Origin: Zoroaster sp. YZ-2022
Lineage: Eukaryota > Echinodermata > Asteroidea > Forcipulatida > Zoroasteridae
Assembly: GCA_029582265.1 (NCBI GenBank)
Contig: CM055819.1
Location: forward strand, 37,155,384-37,219,383
Direction of reading: 5' to 3'
DNA: 64,000 nt
Positions 22,190 through 34,907 of this stretch are shown piece by piece (positions within the stretch are counted from its first letter, which is position 1; every line of letters starts with the position of its first letter). The translations under genes were made by a program, and so were the position numbers. Below the pieces are notes generated by a model, which worked only from the letters and a program-made list of their open reading frames with translations, had not been told where the DNA came from and made no database searches.

Positions 22190-25100
22190 ATGGATCAGAA
22201 TCGGCGAGGTCGTGGACCTTATAAACGGTATTTACTGACCGAGGGCGATCAACGGGATGTTCCGAGAAGCACAAAAGCTCGTTGGGCTCAGCTAGAGGCA
22301 CACCAACACGATGAACATGTACATGTTCACGGTGAAGTGTTCAATTATGGTGAAAACAATGCTGAAATGTCTGACCACACTGAATCGGCTCAGATACTGA
22401 CAACCAAGCTGATCAGGTGAGTAGTACTAGTAATAGTTATAATGATTAAAAAGATCAACAACTTACAAGGCGAGGGGCCAACTGCCCAAAGGAAAGCTTG
22501 CCTTTTCATATAAAAAAATAGATTGAGATTTAATAATGTACCCACTTGAATTTGTAAAGATACTTGAAAAAAATTAAAGGAAGCAAAGTCTGAGTAACTC
22601 ACAAACAGTCTTAAATAAGCTTACGACAAGTATTGTTAGTTTATGGGCTTAAACCATGGCGTTGTTTATATTTGGATCAATCAAGAAGAGGCTAGCAATC
22701 CGTTGTCCAGACCTTGATCATTGGTCCAAACATGTTGGAATAATTGAGGGAAAAGTTTCCGTATCCTGCTATCACTTTTTTATTCGTTATGAAATATTCC
22801 TTTTTGTAAAAATGAGTGAAAAAGTGGTGGCAGGATATGGAAAGTTTTCCTAACTGAATAATATAGTATATACTCCTCTCCATGCTCTCTGCTGGGGTCA
22901 ATTTCACGATTTTGTGTACAAATTTCGCGACACTTTCATATTGGTTGGTTGTGTGTTAAATTGAAATTATTACACATATAACACATGTATAAACTCAATG
23001 TATTTTTAGGAGAATCAACAAGACCAGCTAAGTTACATCTCTTCAGATGATGGTTTGGCTGCACTTGATGAGGCTGATGGTTTTGGCTCCGCCTCTGATG
23101 ACGAAAATGAACTAGATGATGACGAAGTATGTTTATATAGTCGTGCTTTAAAATATTCTTTAAAAAATGTTGTTCAGGTATAATACAGGATCGGCACGGA
23201 TAACAAAACCATCAATTAAATTTAGTCTAAAGCTTACTGATACAAGGACCAATTGTTTCTGTGAAATATTTCCTCTGATATCAAGAAAACTTTATCTGAT
23301 ATCCTTTTATAAAATAATCGCAACAGCTGACTGTGGTTGTTACAACCCTAAGGGCATTGTGTTTACATGCTGAAACTTGTGCATGGTTTTTCACTATTTT
23401 CTCTTGACTCAAACAACAGATTAAGCCCAAATTTTCACATGTTCGTCATTTCCTGGTTGATCACACAATGAACACTGTGACGTGATTTATTTTGTTAAAA
23501 CAAAACAACATGCTTTCAGAGTGTTCAGCTATTGGAGGAGGTGATGGTCAAATTATCTTTGAAAACACTTTCTTGTCTTGTTATCCTTTGATTTTATGCT
23601 AAAATTCTAAATGTTTTTTCAATTACAGTGGCCAAATCAACATGTCGATGACAGAAATGAAGAGAACAATGGAGATGAAGAGGGCACGAATAACGGAAAC
23701 CAGCCTATTTTTGAAGGATCGGACGTAACGGTTGGTCAAGTTGTCACCATGATATATTCATATGCTTTAAGGCATTCAATAACTAAACTTGCCTTACAAG
23801 ATTTGCTTAAATTAATAGCCATGGTTTTAGGACCCAATAATTTACCAAGTACTATACACATGCTAAGCAAATATGTCAAAAGGAGTAATGAACAGGTACT
23901 TATGCATTTTTATTGTTCCACCTGTTGCCTTTACATTGGTGGTGTCACTGAAGATAACACTTACGTGACGTGTCAAAGTTGTCATGTGGAGCATAAGAGA
24001 GATGATCTTGTCAAAGCAGGGACCTTTTTTATTGTCAATTCAATGAAATGTCAATTGGAAAATCTGTTTCAAGATTCAAATATACAGGACGAGCTTGCCT
24101 ATAAATTTACAAGAGAGAAAATTAATCTAGATAATGTTGAAGATATTTGTGATGGTAGATTATATAAGGCTGTTCAAGAACTGCAGAACAATGCAGACAA
24201 CATATCACTTTCATGGAGCACTGATGGGGTTCCAGTATTCAAATCCTCAAATGTATCGATGTGGCCAATCCAGTGCACAATTAATGAATTGCCTCCTCAA
24301 CTAAGAAGGGAGAATGTTCTTTTGACTGGACTCTGGTTTGGACAGGGAAAGCCAGAGCCATCAGTTTTTCTTAAACCCTTTGTGGAAGAGTTAAATGACC
24401 TTGCCCAGAATGGATTTACATGGATGAAACCCAACACAGCTCTTCCTACAGTCTCAAAGGTTTTCACATTAATATGCACCTGTGATTCTGTTGCCAGATG
24501 TGCACTTCAAAATGTTAAACAATTCAATGGAAAATTTGGTTGTGCTTGGTGTCAGCAAGAAGGAGAGCGTGTTGCTAAGGGTAGGGGACATGTGCAGGTG
24601 TATCCATTTTTGGAAGAACTTGCTGAGGACAGAACTCATGACCAAACAGTAGAAGATGCTCAAGAAGCACACGCTCAAAACAAAGATGTACGAGGTGTGA
24701 AGGGCCCATCGATTTTAATGCTTCTTACTACTTTCAATATCATACAGGGTTTCACTGTTGATTACCTACACAGTAGTCTCCTTGGCGTAACAAGGTATTT
24801 TGGCAGCCTTTGGTTTGACTCAACCAATCACAGAGAAGAATTTTACATTGGGACACAAATTAGTAGAATTGATAAACGTTTGACCAGCATTAAGCCTCCG
24901 AATAATTTGACCCGTGCACCTCGATCTTTATCCCATCGCCGTTTTTGGAAGGGCTCAGAGTGGAGATCCTGGATGCTTTTTTTTTCACTACCTTGCCTAA
25001 TAGGAATACTCCCAGATAATTTCTTGCGTCATTGGTTGCTTTTGGTTCATAGTCTTGCACTACTGCTGTCTGAATCTATATCTGAAACTGACTTAGTAAA

Positions 25101-25859
25101 TGCAGATCTTATGCTGAAGAAATTTGTTTTATTTGTTGAAGTTTTGTATGGAAAACATCATATGACATTTTAACATCCACCAACTACTTCATACAGTCAC
25201 TACTGTTCGAAACTGGGGCCCCTTGTGGGCCAACTCAACCTTTATATTTGAATCGTACAATGGTACTCTACTGAAATTATTTCATGGTACTCAGGCTGTT
25301 CCGATTCAAGTAATCAACAACTTTACTATTTGGAGGCACCTACCAAAATTAATGGCCAAATATGTTGTCAATAATGATTGTCCCAGTATCCAATCCTACT
25401 GCGACTCATTGTTGGAAAATCTTCTCTCCACTAGGCATGCTTTTCAGGTTGATGCAGAAGTAACCTTGTTAGGCTGCCCAAAAAGATGTAACACTACCGT
25501 TTTAGAAAGGATAGCATTAGAAACTGTGTTGGAAAACCCTGTTCAGAATGCTATATCAGTTTATCATAGAGTAATTGTAAAGAAAGTTAATTCACTCTAA
25601 AGAATATGAAAGGGTCACTCGTCGTAATTCTTCATGCCTTGTTTTGAAAAATGGATCATTCGTTATAGTTAACAAAATTTGTGTTACTGAGAATCGTTGC
25701 TTCATTTTGTATAATAAAATAACAGTTAATGAGCATAGGAGTATTTTATGTGACATGCAAACAGGTGCTAATGCATCTCACATTAAGATTGTGACTGGTA
25801 TTAGTGATGATGTTAATGTTTGCCGCCTACAGATGTCAAGAACAAATGCATTTTCATAA
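22190..25859 (+). pseudogene. Tnp2-type (CACTA/EnSpm) transposase, element 1
   Basis: Exon 1 (22190-22416) begins MDQNRRGRGPYKRY and ends at GTGAGT. Exon 2 (23010-23126) is acidic. Exon 3 starts at 23629 after TTACAG and is open for over 500 codons. It has a zinc ribbon (CSTCC and CQSC), then STDGVPVFKSSN (first Asp), FLKPFVEEL, CTCDSVARCALQN (second Asp), CAWCQQEGE, and VDYLHSSLLGVTRYFG. These are hallmarks of the Tnp2 transposase of CMC/CACTA transposons, which cuts and inserts the element. An extra T near 25170 shifts the frame. The C-terminus continues at 25185-25600 (LGPLWANSTF region, LLKLFHGT) and, after another shift near 25590, to 25859. Exon 1 ends in phase 2 but exon 2 is open only in phase 0. 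Confidence 0.82.
22750..22852. repeat. Fold-back repeat in transposase intron 1
   Basis: Two arms of about 38 bp, GGGAAAAGTTTCCGTATCCT and its inverted partner AGGATATGGAAAGTTTTCC, are separated by about 25 bp. Small MITE-like hairpin, non-coding. Confidence 0.75.
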
Positions 25860-26939
25860 ATAAGGGCAACTTTTTCCTACTCCTTCATCTGCATGTTCCC
25901 AAACACTGTTGAAAGTGATTAGATATCAGTTTGGCGCTTTATTTTTACGCTGGACCACATGCCCAAGGCCAGTTATATTAGCGTGAGGCCGGTAAACTTA
26001 TGACTGGAGAAGTCTGTTGGTATTTTCAATTGAGTAAATAATACCTCATTATGTATCTTCAATAGAAACAAATTATGTTCAAATGTTATTTTGGTGTCTG
26101 ATAATTACCTTTCAATTCTGTTCAGTAATAAAGTATACTTACCTCTTGACAAAATGTGATCAATCTTTAAATACAAGCAGTTAACTATTATAAATGCATG
26201 TTAAATGCCTTTGATTGGAGTCTTGTAAAACAAATGCTGGACCATTGAAAATTTTGAGCTACAAGACCTGCAGTCTTGTGGATTGTTTGCCCAAGTTCAA
26301 GCCCTGTATCAGGCATCCCTAGTGCACAATTCAATGTGTGGAAGAACTCTACATTTCAATGTTAATTTGCCATGTATTTACATGATTTACTGCTGCGATG
26401 TCACTTAGCTTCCACTATGGATTAATTTTGGGGTGGTGCACCTGAATTGTTAACATTTAGTTCGCAGCTCAATTGTCTAATCATCTTTTGTTGAGAGTCT
26501 TGTGTACCAATTTGATTAATTATACTAAAATACAAAAAAAAATTAAGTGTACATAATTTAAGTGTCATAAAATCATTCTCCAGGTCATACTTGAATTTTA
26601 GTTTTTTGACGACTAGAAGTCAAAGGGTCTTGTACTTGTAATTGGGACCAGGGAGAATTTAGATGATGTACGTATCAATTTTATTTTCTACAAGCACCCT
26701 TCACTGTTTATTGTACACTGTACATGTAATATAATTTTAAAGTCTATTTATAAAGAAAATGATTACAGTAAAATTACATGGAAAGCTGAAACTATGTGCA
26801 CTTGTTTAATTTATTATGCCTGTTGACACATACCAATTAATATTAAGGCTATATGTAATGTATAATGATCCATCACTGATACATCACATAGGTTTGTGGG
26901 GTAAAGGGAATTCTCCAATGGTATGTCTGTAGAAAGGCA
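25860..26939. other. AT-rich spacer 3' of transposase 1
   Basis: About 1.1 kb without a gene. Positions 26040-26220 are a diverged direct copy of 11230-11430 (shared TATGTTCAAATGTT and ATGCATGTTAAA words), so a short repeat family is present on both sides of element 1. Confidence 0.45.
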
Positions 26940-27539
26940 AATATCTAGATCCCTTGATGAAACCCATGAATTATTTTCCCATTGGAACCTTATGGGATTC
27001 CCATGACTATACCCAATTACCAAGGGAAACCCAAAGGATTCCTAAAAAAAATTGCTAAACTCCATTCATGTGTTTCCAATTACAATATCAATATTAGTTG
27101 TTACCCCATGTTACCCCATTTGAACCTCATAGGGAAAATTCCATGGGAACCCCAATCACTTTAAGGTAACAAATCAGAATCCCATAGTCTTCCCATGGGA
27201 ACCCCAATGACTCAATAGGAACAAATCAGAACCCCTTGTTTTTCCCATGGTGTTCCCATGGGACCCCATAGAAACCCCAATGACTCAATGGGAACAAATC
27301 ATAACCCCATGGTCTTCCCATGGGACCCCATAGTGGCCCCAATGACTCAATGGGAACAAATCAGAATCCCATGGGAACAACTATGACTCAACGAGAAGAA
27401 ATCAGAATCCCATGGGGTTCCTATGGTCTTCCCATGGTCTTCCCATGGGATCCCATGGTCTTATCAATGAGACACCATGGGGATCAATGGGAACAAATTG
27501 GGATTCCCATGGGAATCCCATGGGACATTTTTGTAAGGG
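26940..27539. repeat. Right subterminal CCCATGGGA array of element 1
   Basis: Repeated TTCCCATGGGA and CCCCAATGACTCAATGGGAA words at roughly 60-bp intervals, ending GGGACATTTTTGTAAGGG. Reverse-complemented, this end matches the left terminus at 9378 for about 30 bp. Frames through it are repeat translations. Confidence 0.75.
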
Positions 27540-28729
27540 ATGTGGAGGCAAAATGTCTCTAGTTTTCACTTTTCGTGCAACACGGCTGGGGATTACTTAA
27601 AACTACTCTAAACGGGTTGCAAATATGTATCTGAATCCAAAACAGCTTATCCCCAAGCGTGAAAACTGCACATTAATTTTTTTGAGAGTTATTAATAAAA
27701 CTGTAGGGGAGATCCAGGAGAGTTGAGCCATTTTTTTTTATTTGGCCAATATTTGTCTTTTTGTGAGTTGGGTAGAAATGTTTATATTCATATTGAAGTA
27801 CAACTATTATGTTACTATATGGTCAGGGGTAATGCTTTTCCAGATGATTGCATATTGCATCAATATTTCATTCAAAAAAAGTGTTCAAGTGGCACAAGTC
27901 TCCTGCAAGGTGAGGAGAGTTGAGCACAATCCGTAATGAGAGTTGAGCCACCCTGAGGAGAGTTGTGCCACTGTGAAAATGGTAAGAAGCAAAGCCACGT
28001 TTAGCTAGTTAATGTCATGGTGCAAACTGTAGGTGTGAAAGTCATGTGTGTCAAAGGTCAGGACTTTTCAAATGACATTTACACACAGTAAAATATGTAT
28101 GGGATGGGCGTTTCTTATCCTAAACATCTTTGATAAGTCCATGGCTGATTAAAAGATGGGTAGCTGGGACACTAGCGTGCAGCAATTACAAATATTAAAG
28201 ATCATACACAATCACTTCTTTGAGAAATTATTAATCATGTAAAAAAGCTTTTTAACTTTAGCCAACACAGTTCTTTAGTGGTACTTTATTCCTGTAGGTA
28301 ATACTCAACGTGCTCACATTTTAAACCATAGCTAAATACAAATGGCAAACTAGCCGTGAGAAAAGACAATAACAACTATTAAACTTCATACAAAATAAGT
28401 AAAACTCTTAAGTTACTGCTGTCAGTAGTGCAGCTAGGAAGCATGTTAGTAGATAAGTATATTTTGTTCAACAATGCCAAATGTCTTTATGTGTGTTTAT
28501 GGAATCATGTGTTCAGGGTGCTTTAAGTTCCTACGATTTAAGTTCAGATGATGTTTAGATGTAGTCAAAAATTTTAGTAACAAAGAATACTGATAACATC
28601 AACGACATCACATTATCTTAACAATCTACTGTATGTCAATGATGTAGGCAGGATATCAGGAGGAAACCACATAGTCCAAACTTTTAGGTTTCTATTTGTT
28701 ACTCTATTGCATAAAAGTTAATACCCCAA

Positions 28730-30785
28730 TTAGAGGTTCCATTCATCGAGATTACCACGAAACTGAAACTGTGTGCGACGGGAAGTCCCGGTAATAGCTG
28801 GTGTTAGCAATTTCTTTGCTATATCTTCCCACAACCACAGTGCTTCGTCCTCGTTATTCACAACAAACGTAGCCCGGTCATTCAGACTCAACACTCGACG
28901 AAGAAAAACTCCTTCAAATTCATCACCATCAAAGGCATCAACTCGGGCAATGTAATTATTGCTTCTCGATTTCCCATGGACTTTGACTATGACAAAATCA
29001 CCTTCAATGATACTGTGATTGTCCTCTTCAGAGTCATCAGAGTCATCATAAACTATCTCCATTTCGGTGTCACTTTCGCTGGAAGAGGTGCTCTCAGAAG
29101 GCAACATTTTGCGTTTGATTCTGCTTTGTGGCTTTGTGAATAAAGATTTCTTTGTGGGGGCATGAACTTTCTTAGCTTGTTTTTTCTTCTCTTTGGCTTC
29201 ATGTGCTGCTGCAATTTCATTTCTGACTGGTGTGTCAGTCAAAATTGTGGTGCTACCTTTCTTTCTGTTAGAAACTTTTCTTTTCCGGGGCCCGGCCTTA
29301 GGGAGGGGTTGTATGTCCCTGGGTGACACATATGTTGATGATGGACCAGTGTAGGTTGTGCCATTAGCCTCCCTGTCTGCTATGTGTGTATCAGTGTTCC
29401 TTGATGTGCCTGCTGTATGTGCATCGGGGTTCCTTGCTGGGCCTGCTGTGGGTGCATCGGGGTTCCTTGCTGGGCCTGCTGTGGGTGCATCGGGGTTCCC
29501 TGCTGGGCCTGCTGTGGGTGCATCGGGGTTCCCTGCTGGGCCTGCTGTGGGGCCATCATGTACTCTGTCTGTGACATTTGCTGGAGCGTAGTCGGCATCT
29601 GAGAATATGTCACTGTTGAATGGCAGAATTCCCGTGCTTTGAAAACCTGCCAGGATATTGCGTGGAACACAGGCGGAGATGTGGGCCTCATTCACAAGTG
29701 AAGGGACATCGTAGATGGAAACAGTTTTGCCAGGATTGGAACGCATCCAAGCATCCATTGCACGCACGCGTATGCTCTCTTGTATGGACTGTACACCGCT
29801 TTGTCTAAGGGTTGGAGCTTGTGGGACGTATGAGGGGGAATTGTTAACAGAACAACCCCATTTGCCTTTGCCTTGTCCACTGCTGCTAGAGATATGTGTG
29901 CCTCATGATTATCCATGATGAGCAAAACCTTTCGGTCTGGAGTGCAGCGTGTATGGTGCACGAAATGATCCATGTACTGCACAAAAGTTTCTACATTGAT
30001 CCATCCTGATCTGGTGGCTGCTCCAATGGAACCTACTGGTGCCCCGCGTATGAAGTGCTCGCGGTATTTGACTCGTGGGAAGATAAACATGGGTGGAAGC
30101 ACTGCACCGCTAGCGCTGATGACATTAACAACTGTCACTAGTTCACCTCTTTCAGCTGAAGTGACGGAGCCTACCTGTTTGATTCCCCTCTCAGCGACAA
30201 TACTCCCAGGCTTTTGAACTGTTGTGCATCCAGTTTCGTCGACATTGTATATGTCCTGTGCCTGGAAGTTGTGTTGATCCATGACCTTCGCTAAGTTGTC
30301 ATAAAATTTACCAACGGTATGACGATTAAACGCGGTCGCTCTTGCTAATGAAGTAGCCTCTGGACTACGAATGGCAAGGTGGTGGCGTTTTTTCAATCCC
30401 AACCAGAAAGCTTCCCCTGCTTTTTTGGTGGCTCGCCAGTTTTCAGGCACTTCAATTCCATTTCCCACAGCATATTCATAAGCTAAGCTGCGACACTTCT
30501 CTTTGGATAACCCGTGGTAACTTGCTGCCAAATCTTTGATGTGCTGTGCTAACTCGGTTTCCATCTCTGGACGAAATATCATGTTCCGGAGTTTACAGTT
30601 CTTGTATCCACTAACTCCCTGAGGATCATCTCTCTGCTTATCTATGTATCGCTTAAGTGTCATACGATCTACGCCAAATGTTCCTGCGGCATTTCAACAC
30701 TGTTCTCTTGCACCGCTTGTGCTGCACGTTGAAGCAATGCTGGATCACTCCCACGGTGTGTTTTTCTCTTGTATTCCTGCGGCAT
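28730..30785 (-). pseudogene. pogo/Tigger (DDE_1) transposase with two frameshifts
   Basis: Starts at ATG 30785 with a psq-type helix-turn-helix (MPQEYKRKTHRG). A shift near 30690 moves into MTLKRYIDKQ. Then come a CENPB-like DNA-binding part and the DDE_1 catalytic domain: Asp142 of IYNVDETG, Asp251 of LLIMDNHEAH and Asp287 of KLQPLDKAVYSPYKRA, numbered from the 30663 frame. This is the DDD triad of pogo-type enzymes. A second shift near 29770 leads to the C-terminal part from 29767, with NPGKTVSIYDV and GFQSTGILPFN. It then has an 11-residue repeat (NPDAPTAGPAG, about five units), a basic/acidic linker and a terminal domain with FEGVFLRRV. Two indels make this copy inactive unless they are assembly errors. 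Confidence 0.87.
29400..29570 (-). repeat. 33-bp coding minisatellite in the pogo transposase
   Basis: About five tandem 33-bp units encode an 11-residue repeat of the type NPDAPTAGPAG. Because 33 is a multiple of three, frames on both strands stay open across it. Only the minus-strand frame of the transposase is real. Confidence 0.85.
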
Positions 30786-31265
30786 TGTGGTCTAGAAAAA
30801 AAATCATAAGCAATCATTGATTTAATTGGAAGCAGGAGAGTTGAGCCACCCACTGGGGGAGAGTTGAGCCATGGTTCAAATCTCCTTATGATCAGTGGCT
30901 CAACTCTCCTTAGGTCGGCCATTTTGACATGTGACTTAATTGCCATTATAGCGGTTTTATCAAATTCAATCAAAATCACCATAATGAAACTACAATGTAT
31001 AGGCTACATATTGCAAACATTACCATGAAAGTAATTGTTAACATGTGAGTAATAGAAAGGGTCTTACCTGTAACTCAAAAATCCACTTTTTAGTGCTTTT
31101 TAGCTTTTTTGGTCCACCTCATCTGTATGGAGCTGCTATGCATGTGCCTGCTTTAACTAAAATGAAAGTTATGCTACACACTACCAACAGAGGGCGTTTG
31201 GGCTTTATCACTCTAGTGCAAGTGGGAGTTTTAGGGGGTGGCTCAACTCTCCTGGATCTCCCCTA

Positions 31266-32932
31266 CTGATGAATAATGTAATAGGCTGCATATGCAATGC
31301 ACTAAGCACTGTACCACGTTGATATGCTTCAAAAGTTCAAGCATAATGAAATGTGGTGTTTGCCCATGCAGCCTTGGGGTAGGGTGGTGGTGGACAGTTT
31401 TATCTTGTGTAGTGGTCTTGCCGGGGGATGGGGTTGGGGGCGTGTCCCCCCACCCCGCTTTGTTTTTGTAAACTTATAGCTATTTAAAGACATATCCATC
31501 TACCAACTGTTCTTTCTCATGTATAAATGTTCCCCTCCCCTGTACTGAAATACAGGGTCTGGGCAGAGATAGGGAGTGCAAAGAAAGGGACTGGGAGGAG
31601 AAAGGATTCGCTGAAAGGACGTGTAACTACCCCCCCCCCCTTTTTTTTTTTTAAAGGAATGCAACAACTTTTAGCTTTGATTCGGTAGAGGTTTGATTTG
31701 GGCACATTCCACTCCCTCTCCCGGGAACCCTCCTCCACCCAACCTGCACCCCAACCCATCATCTCTACCATCCCCATCTATCCAGGGGGCAGATCTAGAG
31801 GGGCAAAAGGGAGGCACACGGCATCAGAAATTACATGTCATGTCTGATTTTGTACATGGTTTATTTTCAAAAAGAGGGAACCTCCCCCGAGATCTGCCCC
31901 CTGCACCCACACATCCTCATCTACATCCCTCTGTACATAATGGTAATTGTTTTCAACCTACTTGACCTATTTTGTCTGAGTGGGGAATGGTTTCAACTGG
32001 TAAAAGAAAACTGCTTATCAGAAAAAATTTGTATTTGGTAATAGAAATATGTCATGATGACATTAAAAAAAATTTGCATTAAAACTTTTTGCATTAAAAC
32101 TTTTTGCATTAATTATTCATCAAAATCATTCCCTGCAGACACACTGTTTTTTTGTATAAAAAAAAAAAGTACAACAGTACATAGTGTTAAAATATTACTT
32201 GTATGTCTTGTGTTTGCATAATAAAATGTATTAATTGAAATGCTACTGTATTTTTTTCTGTTTCATTTTTATTTTCATGACCACATTAATCAGTAGCAAG
32301 CCTATATCCAATATATGCCGGGCTTGTAAACTTTCAAATTTGGCTCAACAATTGGGGGAAGGGGGAGGGGTATGCACGATTGTTATTTCAAACCAAGCCC
32401 CAAACACAAGACCAGATGGGGTGCACCAAAACATATGTATCCCCTACCCTTTTTTTCTAAACAAAATTTTACTGTGAAACCCCCTGCAACCCCCCCCCCC
32501 CCCCCCAATGTTTTTTTTATAAAAAATTCATTTTTGCCTAGCCTTCAAACAGAAACAGAAAAATGATCAAAATTACATGGGTGAAGCTTTTGCAGTTGAT
32601 ACAATTGTGATCTGATGTCAGCACAGACAAAAAAAAAACTATGCATCTCATGGCACATATTTTTCATTTCATTAGAAAGGACTTACATGTACAGTGTAAC
32701 CAAATTTCCTTTCAGTTGTGTCAGAAACATGTTGTGGATGGCAAATTGTTTTGGTAAGAGTTAGGCTAAACAAAAAACAACCAATCTGAAGATGTTACTT
32801 ATTTCTTTGTTAGTTTCAATTAAATTTTCACTGTGGCCTGCCAAGAAGTTACAGTTTTATGATTTTAGATATTATCACTTCGCCGAATCAATTATCCTTG
32901 TGATACACAAATGCAGTGGATTTACAATTCCC
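31266..32932. other. No gene; homopolymer-rich spacer
   Basis: Contains C-runs and T-runs near 31631 and 32491, GC-skewed low-complexity DNA at 31420-31930, and a repeated TTTTTGCATTAAAAC near 32070-32105. The open frames are low-complexity. Nothing is annotated. Confidence 0.5.
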
Positions 32933-33932
32933 TTATGGAAGTTGCATTGGGACTTGAGTTGGCGGTGCATCTTCATCCTTGCTGATGTTGGCGCTGTTGT
33001 CATCTTCTATTGAGCTATCACCTGATGTTGATTCTTCCAACAAATCTTCGACAAGGTCCTCAGCAGACAATGTTTCTGTAAAAACTATGTCACTCATTCT
33101 TCGGTTTGAAGGTCTTATGAAAATCAACTGAGGAAAGGTCTGCTGAAGTCGCTTCTTTAAATTCCATGTGCGATATGGAGCATCGATGCCATGGATTTCT
33201 CTGATTTTACTCACAAACAGTTTATTCAGCCTTGCCAATGTCAAGATTTCCTTATTTTGAATGAGGCGCCGTCGGATCACATCATCAGCGAATTCCGAAA
33301 ATGCATCCTCATATCCAGCTCGAATTGGAGTGAGGGGTCTGCTCTTCTTGCCAAGGAATCTTGTATATGCTTTGTAGCACTCGGGATGATACTGAAGTTC
33401 TCGGGCGACCAAGTCTTGGCCATCAATTTTCTGAAGGAGAATTGTGTCTTCCTTTTATGGCAGCTGTCAGAAGTTGACCCCCTTTAACCTGCTCACATTT
33501 TATTAGCCTTACCAATGACCTTTTCCCTGACACACGATCTCTGCGATATTTTGCCCCATTACATAACAAACACTCATCTGGGAACATGTGTCTTATCCAT
33601 GGTCTTTCCTTCAGAAGATCTAAGCTCACGCTGATAGCTGTCATCACACAGAATAGGATCACTGGATGAGAAAGACGGGCACTTGGTGCTGTCAGACAAA
33701 CAGGTGTTATCAGAGATGGTTTCCAGATATGTCTGGTAACTGCTCGGTAGAAGTTTACTGGAGGTGGGCGTTGGGAAACCATGTTGGTGCAGGTGCTGTG
33801 AGGGGGCTGATTACCACAGTGGTCACAAGATTTTTCTGTGCATTTCATGAAAGTCAGAGCATGGGGTTTTCTCTGCAGATGCTTCATGAGCGAGGCATAC
33901 TCTTTGGCATTAATATGTATAATTAAATGCAT
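32933..33932 (-). pseudogene. Transposon-type Cys/His-motif protein fragment
   Basis: Two minus-strand frames meet at about 33415. The upstream one has KCTEKSCDHCGNQPPHSTC and, near its end, FPDECLLCNGAKYRRDRVSG. The downstream one continues VARELQYHPECYKAYTRFLG and ends in an acidic tail. The C-x2-C followed by a YHxxCYxxYT motif is common at the N-terminus of large invertebrate transposon-like proteins. I infer a zinc-binding N-terminal region whose catalytic part is absent. The frame break and lack of other domains suggest a remnant. Family is not named with confidence. Confidence 0.45.
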
Positions 33933-34907
33933 ATATTAAAATATATATATAGGGCGTACTGAAAACAATGGCCACACACACAAAATCAAAATCAAAAGAA
34001 AAATCACAACTTGTCAAAAAGAAATCGATATTTTTTTATCTCAACAAAAAACTTCAACTATTCTTATGCAAAATTAACCTAGACAATCAAAAAAATAGTG
34101 GAAAATTAATGTAAAAATGTTAAAAAGCGAACCTGACTCAGCATAGCAACAAAAAGCGTCTCTCCGTACAGCTCACAGCTTGGCATTTAAACCCACGCAC
34201 CACGCATGTGTCGTCATACATGTAGAACCTAGTCTGGTTGCGGCCCAGTGATCCCGCGGTATTGTGGGTTAATCAACGAGGTGAAAAACAGACATAAACA
34301 TCCTTGCACTCTCTTCGCATGGGGGATTAGGTCTTTATTTTTTATTTTTTTTAATTCTAAAATTGAAGCATTATTTAAGAACATACCATATTTAGAAAGA
34401 GGAGAATATAAGCTTTTTTTTGAGTGTACTGTAAGGTTGACTTAATTGGACGGTGTCTTCACCCCACGCTTTGGTTTTGAAAGTTCGCATGTCGGCGCTT
34501 TTTCAACCTGCCACTTTTGGCACCGCGCGCCGGAAAGGTTGATTCTTTTCAGCACAAGGTACGATTTTCAAGATTTGATTTCTCAAAAAATAAATGTAGT
34601 TTTTACCATGTTTTGCCATCATGGCAGCACTCGCGTAGTACGATTGGCATATTGTTTTACCGTGCATCATTCTGGTTTTGTGATTATTATAGCAGATCTG
34701 ATCTTTAAAGTTTCGATTACATTCACAATCGAATGTACCCAAGAATCAATGTCACCAGTTTTACAACCCTTTGTAAAACATACATGTAGCTTACAGGCCA
34801 CGTTACAGGTGTGGTTCTCCTTCGAATTATTGTGTCCCTTCTTTCAGGTTGGACAGAAATTACTCCTGTTGAGAAAACCTGACATGGAACGTACAGTATG
34901 TATAATG
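33933..34907. other. No recognisable gene
   Basis: AT-rich with scattered short frames on both strands (such as 34446-34913 plus), none with a known motif or a homologue elsewhere in the window. Confidence 0.4.

Larger units (their letters stand above)
9378..27539. mobile_element. Putative composite CACTA/EnSpm-like element 1 (BEN gene + Tnp2 transposase)
   Basis: Proposed boundaries are the two inverted CCCATGGG-rich ends. Left reads CCCTTATAGAAATGTCCC; right, reverse-complemented, reads CCCTTACAAAAATGTCCC. Between them lie BEN gene B (minus), a Tnp2-type transposase (plus) and a later 5.55-kb insertion at 15620-21170. Without the insertion the element would be about 12.6 kb. Against this, I find no matching target duplication (TAG left, ATG right) and the ends are not the canonical CACTA. 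The left boundary may instead be 8022. Confidence 0.45.
27706..31263 (-). mobile_element. Complete pogo/Tigger-type DNA transposon
   Basis: A 3558-bp element with perfect inverted termini of at least 25 bp starting GGGGAGATCCAGGAGAGTTG. It is flanked by TA on both sides (27704-27705 and 31264-31265), as expected for the Tc1/mariner/pogo group. The word GAGAGTTGAGCC is repeated inside both ends (for example near 27908, 27942, 30838 and 30852), probably as extra transposase sites. It encodes one transposase on the minus strand. Confidence 0.93.

Noticed and set aside
5881..27539. CRISPR array interpretation of the repeated palindromes
   Set aside because: Repeats lack unique spacers of constant length and the DNA is clearly animal nuclear.
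29358..29602. Plus-strand frames encoding CIGVPCWACCG repeats
   Set aside because: Antisense shadow of the 33-bp repeat inside the pogo transposase.
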